From assembly GCA_017526785.1 (NCBI GenBank), contig JAFXQV010000018.1:62001-126000 (forward strand): a stretch of DNA of 64,000 nt. Direction: 5' to 3'. This document shows positions 7,686-15,476 of this stretch, piece after piece. The stretch's first letter is position 1, and each line of letters opens with the position of its first letter. This DNA comes from Oscillibacter sp. (GTDB lineage Bacteria > Bacillota > Clostridia > Oscillospirales > Oscillospiraceae). Below the pieces are notes generated by a model that was given only the letters and a program-made list of their open reading frames with translations, ran no database searches and was not told where the DNA came from. The translations under genes and the position numbers were made by a program.

Positions 7686-8720
7686 TTATCGGCCGTGGTG
7701 GGGGCGCTTCATGACCATGCGGCAGGCGTTCATGACCTGCACCGTCACGGCCACGCTGTACTTTTCCTCGTACATGGACAGCAGGGGCAGGATATCCCGG
7801 TTCTGCGTGGCGACGTACTTGGGTGGCAGGTTCGTCAGCGCGATGGCGGTCACGTCCACCTTGCAACGGCTGCAGGTACACATTCCAAACTGCTTCATCA
7901 GCTTGTCGACCTTGTTTTCCACGACCGCCTGCGTGAGATTGAAGCACAAGAAGTCCTCGGAATTGTCGGGCGGCGCGGCCTTTCGCGGTTGCGGTTGTGT
8001 GGGCTGTTGTTGCGGCTGTTGCGCGTACTGCGGTTGTACAGGCTGTTGTTGCGGCTGTTGCGCGTACTGCGGTTGTACAGGCTGTTGTCGCGGTTGTTGC
8101 GCGTACTGCGGCTGTGCGGGCTGTTGTCGTGGTTGTGCGGCCTGTTGCGGCGGTTGTGCGGGTTCCCGCGCGAGTTGTTGCGGCACGTACGGCCGCGCGG
8201 CTGGCGGTTCGGGTTCCGGCTCCGGGTAGAATTTCGGTTGCTGCGGCATGCCCGCCGTTAGTTCGTCCGCGAAGTCCATCGCCGTCACCGGACGCCGTTC
8301 CTCCACGGGCGGCATGGCGCTGTTGCCCAGCGTGGAGGGATTGCTGAGCATAGAGAGCAGTTCCAGCGTCCGCGGGTCCGGTTCCTGCGCGGCGGGTTGC
8401 GACTGCGGCGGCGTCGCGGCGGCGGGTTGCGACTGTTGCGGAGGCGTCGCGGCGGGCTGTCTCTGCGGCGGCTCCTTCTTCCCGAACAGTTCCGACACCA
8501 GCGAATCTTCCTGCGCCGCCAAAGACGCCTGAATCCGGCTTTCCGTGGCGGCGTCGTCCAGTCCGCGTGTCTGCGGCCTGCCGTTGCTGATGACCTCGGT
8601 TCCGTCGCCTTCCTCTTTATTGTTATGGGAATTGCCCAGCAGAGACGCCGCCGGGTCGGTCAGAAGACTGAGTACCCGCGCCGTTTTACTGCTCTTTCCC
8701 GTGGCTCCGTTTTTTGGCAT
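7686..8720 (-). CDS. ComFB-domain protein with long Pro/Gln-rich linker
   Basis: 344 residues in three parts: a Ser/Lys-rich N terminus (1-90), a long disordered Pro/Gln/Ala region (about 90-250) with near-perfect 13-residue repeats of the type QPVQPQYAQQPQQ, and a C-terminal ComFB-like domain (about 253-335: LTQAVVENKVDKLM, then CTCSRCKVDVTAIALTNLPP). B. subtilis ComFB lies in the comF operon and its role is unclear; some cyanobacterial members are reported cyclic-nucleotide (c-di-GMP) receptors. It is downstream of a ParA ATPase on the same strand and surrounded by flagellar genes on the other. A role in positioning or regulating motility is inference. Confidence 0.75.
   Translation of the reverse strand: MPKNGATGKSSKTARVLSLLTDPAASLLGNSHNNKEEGDGTEVISNGRPQTRGLDDAATESRIQASLAAQEDSLVSELFGKKEPPQRQPAATPPQQSQPAAATPPQSQPAAQEPDPRTLELLSMLSNPSTLGNSAMPPVEERRPVTAMDFADELTAGMPQQPKFYPEPEPEPPAARPYVPQQLAREPAQPPQQAAQPRQQPAQPQYAQQPRQQPVQPQYAQQPQQQPVQPQYAQQPQQQPTQPQPRKAAPPDNSEDFLCFNLTQAVVENKVDKLMKQFGMCTCSRCKVDVTAIALTNLPPKYVATQNRDILPLLSMYEEKYSVAVTVQVMNACRMVMKRPHHGR
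7990..8150 (-). repeat. 39-bp tandem repeats encoding the Pro/Gln-rich linker
   Basis: The sequence GCGCGTACTG recurs at 8021, 8060 and 8099, a 39-base period, giving 13-residue repeats within the ComFB-domain protein; a diverged copy flanks the array. Being in frame, unit gain or loss would change linker length without breaking the gene. Confidence 0.85.
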
Positions 8721-8810
8721 GGTAATTCCCCCTTTTTCATTCCGGATTTCCGCGCGGACTTATTATAGCAGAAACTCCGCCGTTTGAAAAGCCCGTCCAC
8801 GATTTTCCCG

Positions 8811-9569
8811 TCATCCGTTCATCAGTTCCTTGACCAGCGCCTTGAAGTCCTTGGCGGGTTTCGAGCCAGGGTCGTAGGTGATAATGCTTTCGGCGTAGGC
8901 CGGAGCCGCCGCCACGGACACACTGCTGTGAATCTTGGTGCGGAACACCTTGGTTCCCAGATTCTTGGCCAGCTTCTGCGCCATGTCGTCCACCTCCCGG
9001 TTGAGCCGCAGGCGCAGACTGAAGCGGTTGAGCAGAATGCCCAGCACTTCCAGACCGGGGTTGAAGTTCTCCTTGATGTTCACGATTGTGTCCCGAATCT
9101 GCGAGACCGCCAGCACGCTGAGAATTTCCGGCGCCATGGGGATAATCAGCCCGCCGGAGGCGGCGTAGGCGTTCATCGTCAGCACGTTGAGCGCGGGGGG
9201 CGTGTCGATGATGATGTAGTCATAGTTCCCGGCGATTTTTCTCAGCTCGTTGCGCAGGAGGCATTCCCGGCCTTCCGAGCGGAATTCCAGCTCTACCGTG
9301 GAAAGGTCGATGTTCGACGGGAGGATGTCCCCCAGTTCCTCCGTCGACACAATCACGTCGTCAATGGATTTCTCGCCCGTGAACACGTCGTAGACGGTAT
9401 CGCAGTGTTCGATATCCACGCCCGCGCTGAACCCCAAACTGCCCTGCGGGTCCAAGTCCACGCCCAGCGTACGGTACTTCATCTTATGCAGTACGCCCAG
9501 AATCGACATGGCGGTGGTCGTCTTGCCGACGCCGCCCTTCTGGTTCGTGATGGTGATGATTTTTTTCAA
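8811..9569 (-). CDS. Orphan ParA/MinD-family ATPase in the flagellar locus
   Basis: 252 residues. The deviant Walker A motif (NQKGGVGKTTTA, signature K11 and K16), switch I (DLDPQGSL) and Walker B (YDYIIIDTPPAL) are all intact, so an ATP-dependent dimer that binds DNA or a surface is expected. Start is a TTG at 9569 behind AGGAGG. No ParB or parS-like repeat is nearby; its only partner on the strand is the ComFB-domain gene 90 bases downstream. ParA relatives outside chromosome segregation position chemoreceptor arrays and flagella, which fits the setting. It is transcribed away from fliD, from which it is separated by 135 bases. Confidence 0.9.
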   Translation of the reverse strand: MKKIITITNQKGGVGKTTTAMSILGVLHKMKYRTLGVDLDPQGSLGFSAGVDIEHCDTVYDVFTGEKSIDDVIVSTEELGDILPSNIDLSTVELEFRSEGRECLLRNELRKIAGNYDYIIIDTPPALNVLTMNAYAASGGLIIPMAPEILSVLAVSQIRDTIVNIKENFNPGLEVLGILLNRFSLRLRLNREVDDMAQKLAKNLGTKVFRTKIHSSVSVAAAPAYAESIITYDPGSKPAKDFKALVKELMNG

Positions 9570-9609
9570 GGCAAGTCCTCCTGTCTGATAAAAATTTGTC
9601 GGGACCTAT

Positions 9610-9636
9610 TAATCTTTCTATCTATTATGTCGATAT
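9610..9636 (+). promoter_or_regulatory. Sigma-28 (SigD/FliA)-type promoter for fliD-fliS
   Basis: TAAT at 9610-9613, a 15-base spacer and GTCGATAT at 9629-9636, again matching TAAA-N15-GCCGATAT closely. It lies 69 bases upstream of the fliD start in an AT-rich divergent intergenic region. Confidence 0.8.
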
Positions 9637-9704
9637 AAAGGATGAGAAAATTAATAGGGGAACACAAATTTTTTCGCATACCCTATTCAAGGGAGTTGAG
9701 TAAC

Positions 9705-12566
9705 ATGGCAAATATCAACAGTCTGATGAGTTCTACCAGCAGTACGAACAGTCTGTACGGTACCCGGAACGTCCTCAGCGGTCTGGCCAGCGGCATGGAC
9801 ACCGAGGCCATGATTGAAAACAGCATTTCCGGCTACAAGACCAAAATCTCGCAGTTGGAAAAGGAGCAGACCAAATACCAGTGGAAGCAGGACGCGTACC
9901 GCAGTATTACGGACAAAATGCACGACCTGACCGAAAAATACACCTCCTACACCTCCAAGACAAACCTCTACAGCCCCGCCTACTTCAGCAATACCGTCTC
10001 CACGACCCCGGTCAGCGCGTCAGCGGAAGCCGCCGCCAGCGTCTCCGCCACCGGGCGCTCGTCCAGCGACATCCAGCTTTTAGCGGCCAAGGCCGCCACG
10101 TCGGCGCGTTACAATGTCTCCGCCGACGCATTAGGCCTCCAGACCACCTCCGCCACCACCGCCGGAATCGGGAATCTTAACGATAATGTCACCGTCGGCA
10201 CCCTGAAAGGCTCCATGACGCTGGACTACGACGGGCTGTCCATCGACATCTCGTTTGACGAGACCGACAACAATATTGACGGCACCGACGGTCATACACT
10301 CGCGGACGCCATTCAGGACAAACTCAACAAGATTGATATCGAGACCAGAAACGGCAAGCAAAAGGCCGGAGACATTATCACGGTCGGCGTCGACAACGGC
10401 AAGATTACCTTTACCGAAAACAGCGCCGCAACCAATCAGGGTGCCAGCCCGTACATCTCCTACGTTGACAGTTCCCTGAAATCCGCCCTGAGCGCCTCCG
10501 AAAGCACGCGCTCCAACGGCTACAAAGAGTACACCCTCGGAAGCGCGGGTGACTTTACAGATAGCCCCACGGGCGCGAAGTACCTCGCCGACAAGGAAAT
10601 CAGCGTCACACTCGACGGCGTGACCAAGAGTTTCAAGCTGAACAAAGACACCATTGAAAACCAAGGGATTGCGCAGGCGTTTAACGACGCTTTTGCAAGC
10701 GTCAACATGAATGTCAGCGCCACACTGAACGGCGACAAACTGACATTCAAGCCCAAGCCCACCAATGACACCTCCAATTTGTCCATCACGACGAAGAACG
10801 AGAAAGCCGCCGAAATGCTCGGCCTCGGAAACGGCGTCAGCAACTATCTTGACCCCAAGACCGCCATTAAGGATATACTGGGTTCTAAATTCAACTTCAC
10901 GCCCCAAGTCGCCAATACCGCTGACCTCACTTTGAAGCCGGAAAGCGACGGTTCCGCTTTCTACACTGACGAGACAACCGGAGACCGCTATGAATACGTG
11001 GAGAGCGCGGGGGTCGGCGACTACTACCGCGTCAACGACGACGGCGATTATCTCTACGAGTTGACCATCAACAGCAAGAGCATTTATGTCTCGGAGAAAT
11101 CCACCCTGCAATCGGTTCTGGACGATATCAACAGCAGTGACATGGGCGTGAACGCGTCGTACTCCAAGCTGACGGGCAAGTTTGTCTTTACCGCCAAGGA
11201 TACCGGGGAGAGCGGCAGTGTCAGCTTTGATAATGACCTTGCGCAAAGTCTCTTTACAACCGGAAACGGCGACCCCAGAAGCCGAACATTGAAGGATGTC
11301 CTCGGGCTTGCTGATAGTGTGACAAGTTTCACGTTGAAACTGGGTAGTAAGGCAGTCGGCACATTTAACGCCACAGATAACATTCAAACAGTAATGGATG
11401 TTATCAATGACAAAACTACAACGTCTCATGAAATCAAGGGCTTTGTAGAGTATGACAGCAACGCAGGCAAATTCTACAATACTGGTTCGGATAAGATTTC
11501 CTCTTCGTGGAACTTTTCCGCTTATGATGCCTCCGATAACCGTATTTCCTCTGTTGTTTCCGGTACGCAATTCTTCCGCGATACCTCTCTCATTGGCGAA
11601 AACCGCACCGCAGGCACGGACGCCACTGTGAGGATGACAGTCAACGGCGAGGCTATCACGCGTACCTACGCCAGCAACGAAATCGACTTGGACGGCATGA
11701 CCGTCACGCTCAAGGGCAACATCGGCGACGTGAGTGCCTACAAGACTTCCCCGGACAGTGACACAAGCCCGGCCGCAATCCAAGCGAGAAAAGACGCGGA
11801 CACGGCCAATCAGGCCAATACCGTTTCGTTCACCACGGCGGGCGGTTCGGACGACCTCATCAAGACAATTACCAGCTTCGTGAACGACTACAACGCCATT
11901 CTCAAAGAGGTTCACGACGCCTACGCCACCATGCCCGCCGAAAAGAGTTCCTCCACCCATGAGAAGTACGAACCCCTCTCGGACGACGACAAAAACAGCA
12001 TGAGTGACAAGGCCGTTGAGAACTACGAGGCCAAGGCCAAACAGGGCTTGCTCTTCGGTGACAGCGACCTCCGGGCGCTCTACGAAACACTCGTACGCAA
12101 TATCAACCCCGGCGGAAGCGACGGTGCCGCCCTGCGGAATATCGGCATTAGCGTCAACTACTCCGACAACACAGCCCAAATCACACTCGACGAAACCAAG
12201 CTCCGCGACGCCCTGAACAAAGACCCCGACAGCGTTACCAACGTATTCACCCGGTCGAAAGAGGGCGGTTCCAACTCCGACGGCCTCATGAGCAACGTAA
12301 AGACCACGATGGAGCAGTACGCGTCGACCTCTTTTGTCAGTCCGGGCGTACTCGTCCGCAAGGCCGGAAACAAGTATTCCTCCACGTCCCTGCTCAACAA
12401 CGAACTCCAGAAACAGCTCGACAACGTGCAGAAGAAAATCGAGCAGTGGCAGTCCAAGATGAGTACCAAAATCGACTACTACACGCGCCAGTTCACCGCG
12501 CTGGAAAAGCTCATGAACACCATGAACAGTCAGAGTTCCGCGCTGGCCGGACTGATGGGCATGTAA
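9705..12566 (+). CDS. fliD: FliD flagellar filament cap protein
   Basis: Caps the growing filament and catalyses flagellin folding at the tip. 953 residues, clearly longer than the 450-700 common in the family. The N-terminal FliD_N domain is recognisable (LSGLASGMDTEAMIENSISGYKTK) and the C-terminal FliD_C helices are too (DNVQKKIEQWQSKMSTKIDY, ending SSALAGLMGM). The extra length is a Thr/Ser/Asp-rich, beta-rich central region that is probably surface-exposed and variable; its codon use is slightly more AT-rich around 11.3-11.5 kb. The ATG at 9705 follows GGGAG and begins a typical FliD N terminus; the upstream frame from 9642 is not used. Confidence 0.93.
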   Translation: MANINSLMSSTSSTNSLYGTRNVLSGLASGMDTEAMIENSISGYKTKISQLEKEQTKYQWKQDAYRSITDKMHDLTEKYTSYTSKTNLYSPAYFSNTVSTTPVSASAEAAASVSATGRSSSDIQLLAAKAATSARYNVSADALGLQTTSATTAGIGNLNDNVTVGTLKGSMTLDYDGLSIDISFDETDNNIDGTDGHTLADAIQDKLNKIDIETRNGKQKAGDIITVGVDNGKITFTENSAATNQGASPYISYVDSSLKSALSASESTRSNGYKEYTLGSAGDFTDSPTGAKYLADKEISVTLDGVTKSFKLNKDTIENQGIAQAFNDAFASVNMNVSATLNGDKLTFKPKPTNDTSNLSITTKNEKAAEMLGLGNGVSNYLDPKTAIKDILGSKFNFTPQVANTADLTLKPESDGSAFYTDETTGDRYEYVESAGVGDYYRVNDDGDYLYELTINSKSIYVSEKSTLQSVLDDINSSDMGVNASYSKLTGKFVFTAKDTGESGSVSFDNDLAQSLFTTGNGDPRSRTLKDVLGLADSVTSFTLKLGSKAVGTFNATDNIQTVMDVINDKTTTSHEIKGFVEYDSNAGKFYNTGSDKISSSWNFSAYDASDNRISSVVSGTQFFRDTSLIGENRTAGTDATVRMTVNGEAITRTYASNEIDLDGMTVTLKGNIGDVSAYKTSPDSDTSPAAIQARKDADTANQANTVSFTTAGGSDDLIKTITSFVNDYNAILKEVHDAYATMPAEKSSSTHEKYEPLSDDDKNSMSDKAVENYEAKAKQGLLFGDSDLRALYETLVRNINPGGSDGAALRNIGISVNYSDNTAQITLDETKLRDALNKDPDSVTNVFTRSKEGGSNSDGLMSNVKTTMEQYASTSFVSPGVLVRKAGNKYSSTSLLNNELQKQLDNVQKKIEQWQSKMSTKIDYYTRQFTALEKLMNTMNSQSSALAGLMGM

Positions 12567-12590
12567 TCCTGAATACGGACGGTTGAAATT

Positions 12591-13079
12591 ATGAATACAA
12601 GAGGCTATCAGCAATACAAGCAACAGTCCCTGAACACGATGACGCCGGGCGAGTTGTTGCTTCTGGTACTCGATGAGCTGGTCAAGCGTCTGTTGCGGGG
12701 CGACTTAGCCCTGCAACAGCAGGACTATGCACTGTTCGACGCTTCCATTGACCGCTGTATCGCCATTGTGCGCTATCTGGACGACACACTCGACCGGAAA
12801 TACGAAATCAGCCGGGAACTGCACCGCCTTTACGAGTTCTTCAGTTACGACCTGAACCGAATCAAAATCGGGCGGAATCAGGAGGAGTTGAACCGCCTGC
12901 GGCCGCTGATTGTGGACTTGCGCGACACGTTCCGAATCGCCGAGCGCAACGTGGCCGAGCAGAACGGCGCGAACGCCACAAGCAGTCTTTCGGGGCCGCG
13001 CCACATCCCCGACACGGATTCCGGTATCCCCGGGCTGGACACGGGAGGGCGGAACGTCTATGGACACTCCTACTCTTGA
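12591..13079 (+). CDS. fliS: FliS flagellin export chaperone
   Basis: 162 residues. FliS binds the C terminus of flagellin to prevent premature polymerisation. The opening MNTRGYQQYKQQSLNTMTPG followed by ELLLLVLDELVKRLLRGDLAL is the standard FliS first helix, and the following helices (YDLNRIKIGRNQEELNRLRP) fit the family. A 40-residue Gly/Ser/Pro-rich tail is extra. It starts 24 bases after fliD and its tail overlaps the next gene by 20 bases, so all three are translated from one message. Confidence 0.93.
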   Translation: MNTRGYQQYKQQSLNTMTPGELLLLVLDELVKRLLRGDLALQQQDYALFDASIDRCIAIVRYLDDTLDRKYEISRELHRLYEFFSYDLNRIKIGRNQEELNRLRPLIVDLRDTFRIAERNVAEQNGANATSSLSGPRHIPDTDSGIPGLDTGGRNVYGHSYS

Positions 13080-13455
13080 AGAGCTTTGGCGGCGCAAGAA
13101 GGCACAGACTATCCGGCTCATGGAAGTGGCAGACCTGACGCGGCAGATTTTGGCGGCCGCCGAGCGCCGCGACCAAGTTTCGGTGGATATGCTCCTGTCC
13201 ATGCGCGCCGACCCCGTACAGCGCCTGACGGAACAGGAGGCCGGGCTGCAGCGCTTTTTGGAGAGCCTGCCGCGCCCCGACGCCATCCGCGCGGCGGAAC
13301 TGCTCAAGGGCGCGCCACCCGGCACCCCCGGCGAGGCGCAGTTGTCCGAACAAGTGGGGCAGTACCGCCGCCTGCTGGAATCCACCATAGAAATGGACCG
13401 CCGCCTGAGTATCCGGATTGGCGGGGAACGCTCTTTTTACAAGAAGTTCCGCTGA
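13060..13455 (+). CDS. FliT-like small helical protein at the end of the fliD operon
   Basis: 131 residues, predicted all-helical and strongly charged (TLEELWRRKKAQTIRLMEVA at the start, then Arg/Glu-rich helices, ending SIRIGGERSFYKKFR). No clear family signature. In Bacillus the third gene after fliD-fliS is fliT, encoding a small helical chaperone for FliD, so position and fold suggest a FliT or FlgN-like chaperone, but the assignment is by context. The start at 13060 overlaps fliS by 20 bases behind GGGAGGGCGG; a longer frame (12910) lies wholly within fliS and is rejected. Confidence 0.65.
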   Translation: MDTPTLEELWRRKKAQTIRLMEVADLTRQILAAAERRDQVSVDMLLSMRADPVQRLTEQEAGLQRFLESLPRPDAIRAAELLKGAPPGTPGEAQLSEQVGQYRRLLESTIEMDRRLSIRIGGERSFYKKFR

Positions 13456-13465
13456 ACTTCCACAG

Positions 13466-13498
13466 CCCGCTCCACCGCCGGAGGGTGGGGCGGGTTTC
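13466..13498 (+). terminator. Intrinsic terminator between convergent genes
   Basis: An 11-bp stem (13466-13476 with 13484-13494, one T-G pair) with a 7-base loop and a following TTTCCCC. It lies between the FliT-like gene and the convergent C39-like peptidase gene and can end the fliD-fliS operon. Confidence 0.75.
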
Positions 13499-13507
13499 CC
13501 CTGTCGC

Positions 13508-14542
13508 CTACAGGCCAAGGGGAGCCGTAATCAGCCAGAGCGGCGCGCCGTCCCAGCGGCTCTTGGAGAACTCCGAGAGAATAACGTCCGGGTTCCACAC
13601 GGCCAGACTGTTTTCCCGGCTGTTGGGGTCGGCCACCAGAATGTCCCCGGAGAGCGTCACGCCGTGCAACAGGATGAAGTGGCCGCCCGAGGTGAAGTGT
13701 CCCGGCCCCATGAGCGCGACCAGAACGCCGCCCGTGGAGAGCGCGTCGTAGAGCGTATCCGCGCTGGCCTCCTCCACCGGAATCGACGCGCAGTCGAGGC
13801 CGTAGCGCTTGGCGGTTCCCTCCACAATCGACAGGTACGAGCCGCTGTGCAAGGCCGCGTACCCGGCGGACGCCGTCCACGCCGCCATGGCCTCCGGCGT
13901 GACGAGGTTCCCCGTCATGGTCGAAATTACCATGGCAAGCGCCGTGGGGCCACAGCCATACTTCCCGATTGGGTCGCGCCCGAAGAGCTTTTCCGCCCAC
14001 TGCGCGTCGCCCTGATTGAAGTAGCAGAGCGTCATATTCCCGCCCGTGAGGAACTCCTGCCCGTGCATGGTGACGAGTTCCGTAATGGCGGGGTCTGCCT
14101 TTTCGAGCTTCTCCCGGATACTGGGGTCTCCGGCGAGTTGCGCGAACTCCTGCGCGTTTTTGAGCATTTCGGCGGCGTAGGCCTCTTCCTCTTTTTGACG
14201 GCGTTCCGCCTCCCGTTGCAGGGCGGCGTTCTGCCGTGACTGACGCCGCGCCGTGGCGCGCAAGCGCCGCGCCTCCGCCTCGACGCGCTGTGTCTCCGCC
14301 ATGGCCGCCCGCGCTTTGACCTGTTCGGCCTCCCAGCGGTCAAATGATTCCGCGTACCCCTTGACTTGTGACCGGGTGTCATGGTATAAGATACGTACGG
14401 GCGTGACAATGGTCTCGTAGAGTTCCGGGTCGTTGAGGCGGCACAGGAGCAACTCCAAGCCAAGTACGCACGACACCGCCAGCAGTACCAGCGCCAGTAT
14501 CATCTTTGCCGGGCTGTTATACATGGTTCCTACCCCCATCAT
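13508..14542 (-). CDS. Membrane-anchored C39-like cysteine peptidase
   Basis: 344 residues in three parts: one transmembrane segment (about 14-34, LALVLLAVSCVLGLELLL), a long Arg/Glu/Ala coiled-coil region (about 60-130) and a C39_2-type papain-like domain (about 160-340). The likely catalytic pair is C197 (GKYGCGPTALAM) and H288 (GGHFILLHG), with an Asp in VADPNSRE. The topology places the peptidase outside the cell. Members cleave bacteriocin leaders, processed proteins or peptidoglycan-linked substrates, and the target here is unknown. It faces an FtsE-like ATPase gene 124 bases away; FtsEX systems drive extracellular wall hydrolases, so a link is possible but unproven. An internal ATG at 14524 is an alternative start. 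Confidence 0.8.
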   Translation of the reverse strand: MMGVGTMYNSPAKMILALVLLAVSCVLGLELLLCRLNDPELYETIVTPVRILYHDTRSQVKGYAESFDRWEAEQVKARAAMAETQRVEAEARRLRATARRQSRQNAALQREAERRQKEEEAYAAEMLKNAQEFAQLAGDPSIREKLEKADPAITELVTMHGQEFLTGGNMTLCYFNQGDAQWAEKLFGRDPIGKYGCGPTALAMVISTMTGNLVTPEAMAAWTASAGYAALHSGSYLSIVEGTAKRYGLDCASIPVEEASADTLYDALSTGGVLVALMGPGHFTSGGHFILLHGVTLSGDILVADPNSRENSLAVWNPDVILSEFSKSRWDGAPLWLITAPLGL

Positions 14543-14665
14543 GACCGGGAATTTTCGTCTCCCGGCGGAAAACCATCATGATGTCACACATCAAGGCTTC
14601 ACTTCCTTTCACCGGAAGTCATGATATCGAATTTTGGCGGAAATGTCAAGACGGGAGGCGCGGAA

Positions 14666-15370
14666 ATGCCCACAATACGACTGGACAACATATCCAAACT
14701 CTACCACTTGGGGGAGTTTGAACACTGGGCCGTGCAGGCGGTCGACCTGACCATTGAGCAGGGGGATTTTGTCTTTCTGGTGGGGAGCCGCGGCGCGGGC
14801 AAAAGCACCCTTATCAACATCATGGCCGGGGTGACCAAGCCGACACTCGGCAAGGTCTTTCTGGACAATGTGAACGTGGAGGAACTCAGGCCGAGAGAAC
14901 GCGAACAGGCGTTTTCGTCCATCCGCTGTATCGAGCAGGGCGCGGAACTCGACCGCTCCGACACGATTTACGGCAATCTCTCCGAGGAAGTGCGGCGGTT
15001 CTTCTTCTTCCGGCGGCGGGTCGTCAACAAGACCCTTGCCGACAAGGCTTTGGCCGTGGTGGGCGTCCCCGAATCCGGCGACACGTTCCCCCGCGATTTG
15101 TCCAGACCGGAATGCCGCCGCGTGCTGATTGCCAAGGCGGTACTCCACTCCCCGGCCATACTCATGCTCGACGACTTCACCGACCGCATGGACGAGGACA
15201 CCGTCTGGGACATGCTGCACCTGCTCAACGAGCTGAACCGCAAAGGCACCACCATTATCATGTCCACGAATTCCAGTTACGTCGTGAACACCATGCGCCG
15301 CCGCGTGGTGACGCTCGCCGACGGGAAGTTAGTGGGCGACGTGAAAAGGGGACGTTATGGCTATATCTGA
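14666..15370 (+). CDS. FtsE-like ABC ATPase with degenerate catalytic motifs
   Basis: 234 residues, the size of FtsE, and its Walker A (GSRGAGKSTL, K46) is FtsE-like. Later motifs depart from active ABC ATPases: the signature LSGGQ is LSRPECRR, the Walker B catalytic Glu is replaced by Asp (LMLDDFTDRMD), and the switch His is Asn (IIMSTNSS). ATP binding is likely, turnover doubtful or slow. No FtsX permease gene is next to it. Start ATG 14666 follows GGGAGG; the earlier frame start at 14621 has none. It is the first gene of a run with the FtsA-like, EAL-HDOD and Lys-rich membrane proteins, so it may act as a nucleotide-dependent scaffold. Confidence 0.8.
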   Translation: MPTIRLDNISKLYHLGEFEHWAVQAVDLTIEQGDFVFLVGSRGAGKSTLINIMAGVTKPTLGKVFLDNVNVEELRPREREQAFSSIRCIEQGAELDRSDTIYGNLSEEVRRFFFFRRRVVNKTLADKALAVVGVPESGDTFPRDLSRPECRRVLIAKAVLHSPAILMLDDFTDRMDEDTVWDMLHLLNELNRKGTTIIMSTNSSYVVNTMRRRVVTLADGKLVGDVKRGRYGYI

Positions 15371-15476
15371 TTCCAGCAAGGCCGAAAAGGTCGCGCCGCG
15401 CGTTCTGCCGCGTGGCAGGACGGTCAAACCGCGTACAAAAACCGAGGGGCGGCGCGCCCCGGTTGGAGGAGTTTCT

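Noticed and set aside
7990-8150. CRISPR-like array
   Set aside because: The 39-bp units are contiguous with no spacers and are in frame within a protein gene.
8811-9569. Chromosome-partition ParA (Soj)
   Set aside because: No ParB gene or parS-like sites nearby and the setting is flagellar; called an orphan ParA instead.
9570-9600. Sigma-28-type promoter for parA on the minus strand
   Set aside because: CCCGACAA with a poor -35 (GATA) matches only about half of the consensus; too weak to report.
8784-9638. 284-codon plus-strand frame opposite the parA gene
   Set aside because: No domain, no binding site, and its codon pattern mirrors the intact ParA on the other strand.
10131-12623. 830-codon minus-strand frame opposite fliD
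   Set aside because: Long antisense frames are expected in GC-rich genes; the plus strand encodes a complete FliD and the antisense product has no recognisable domain.
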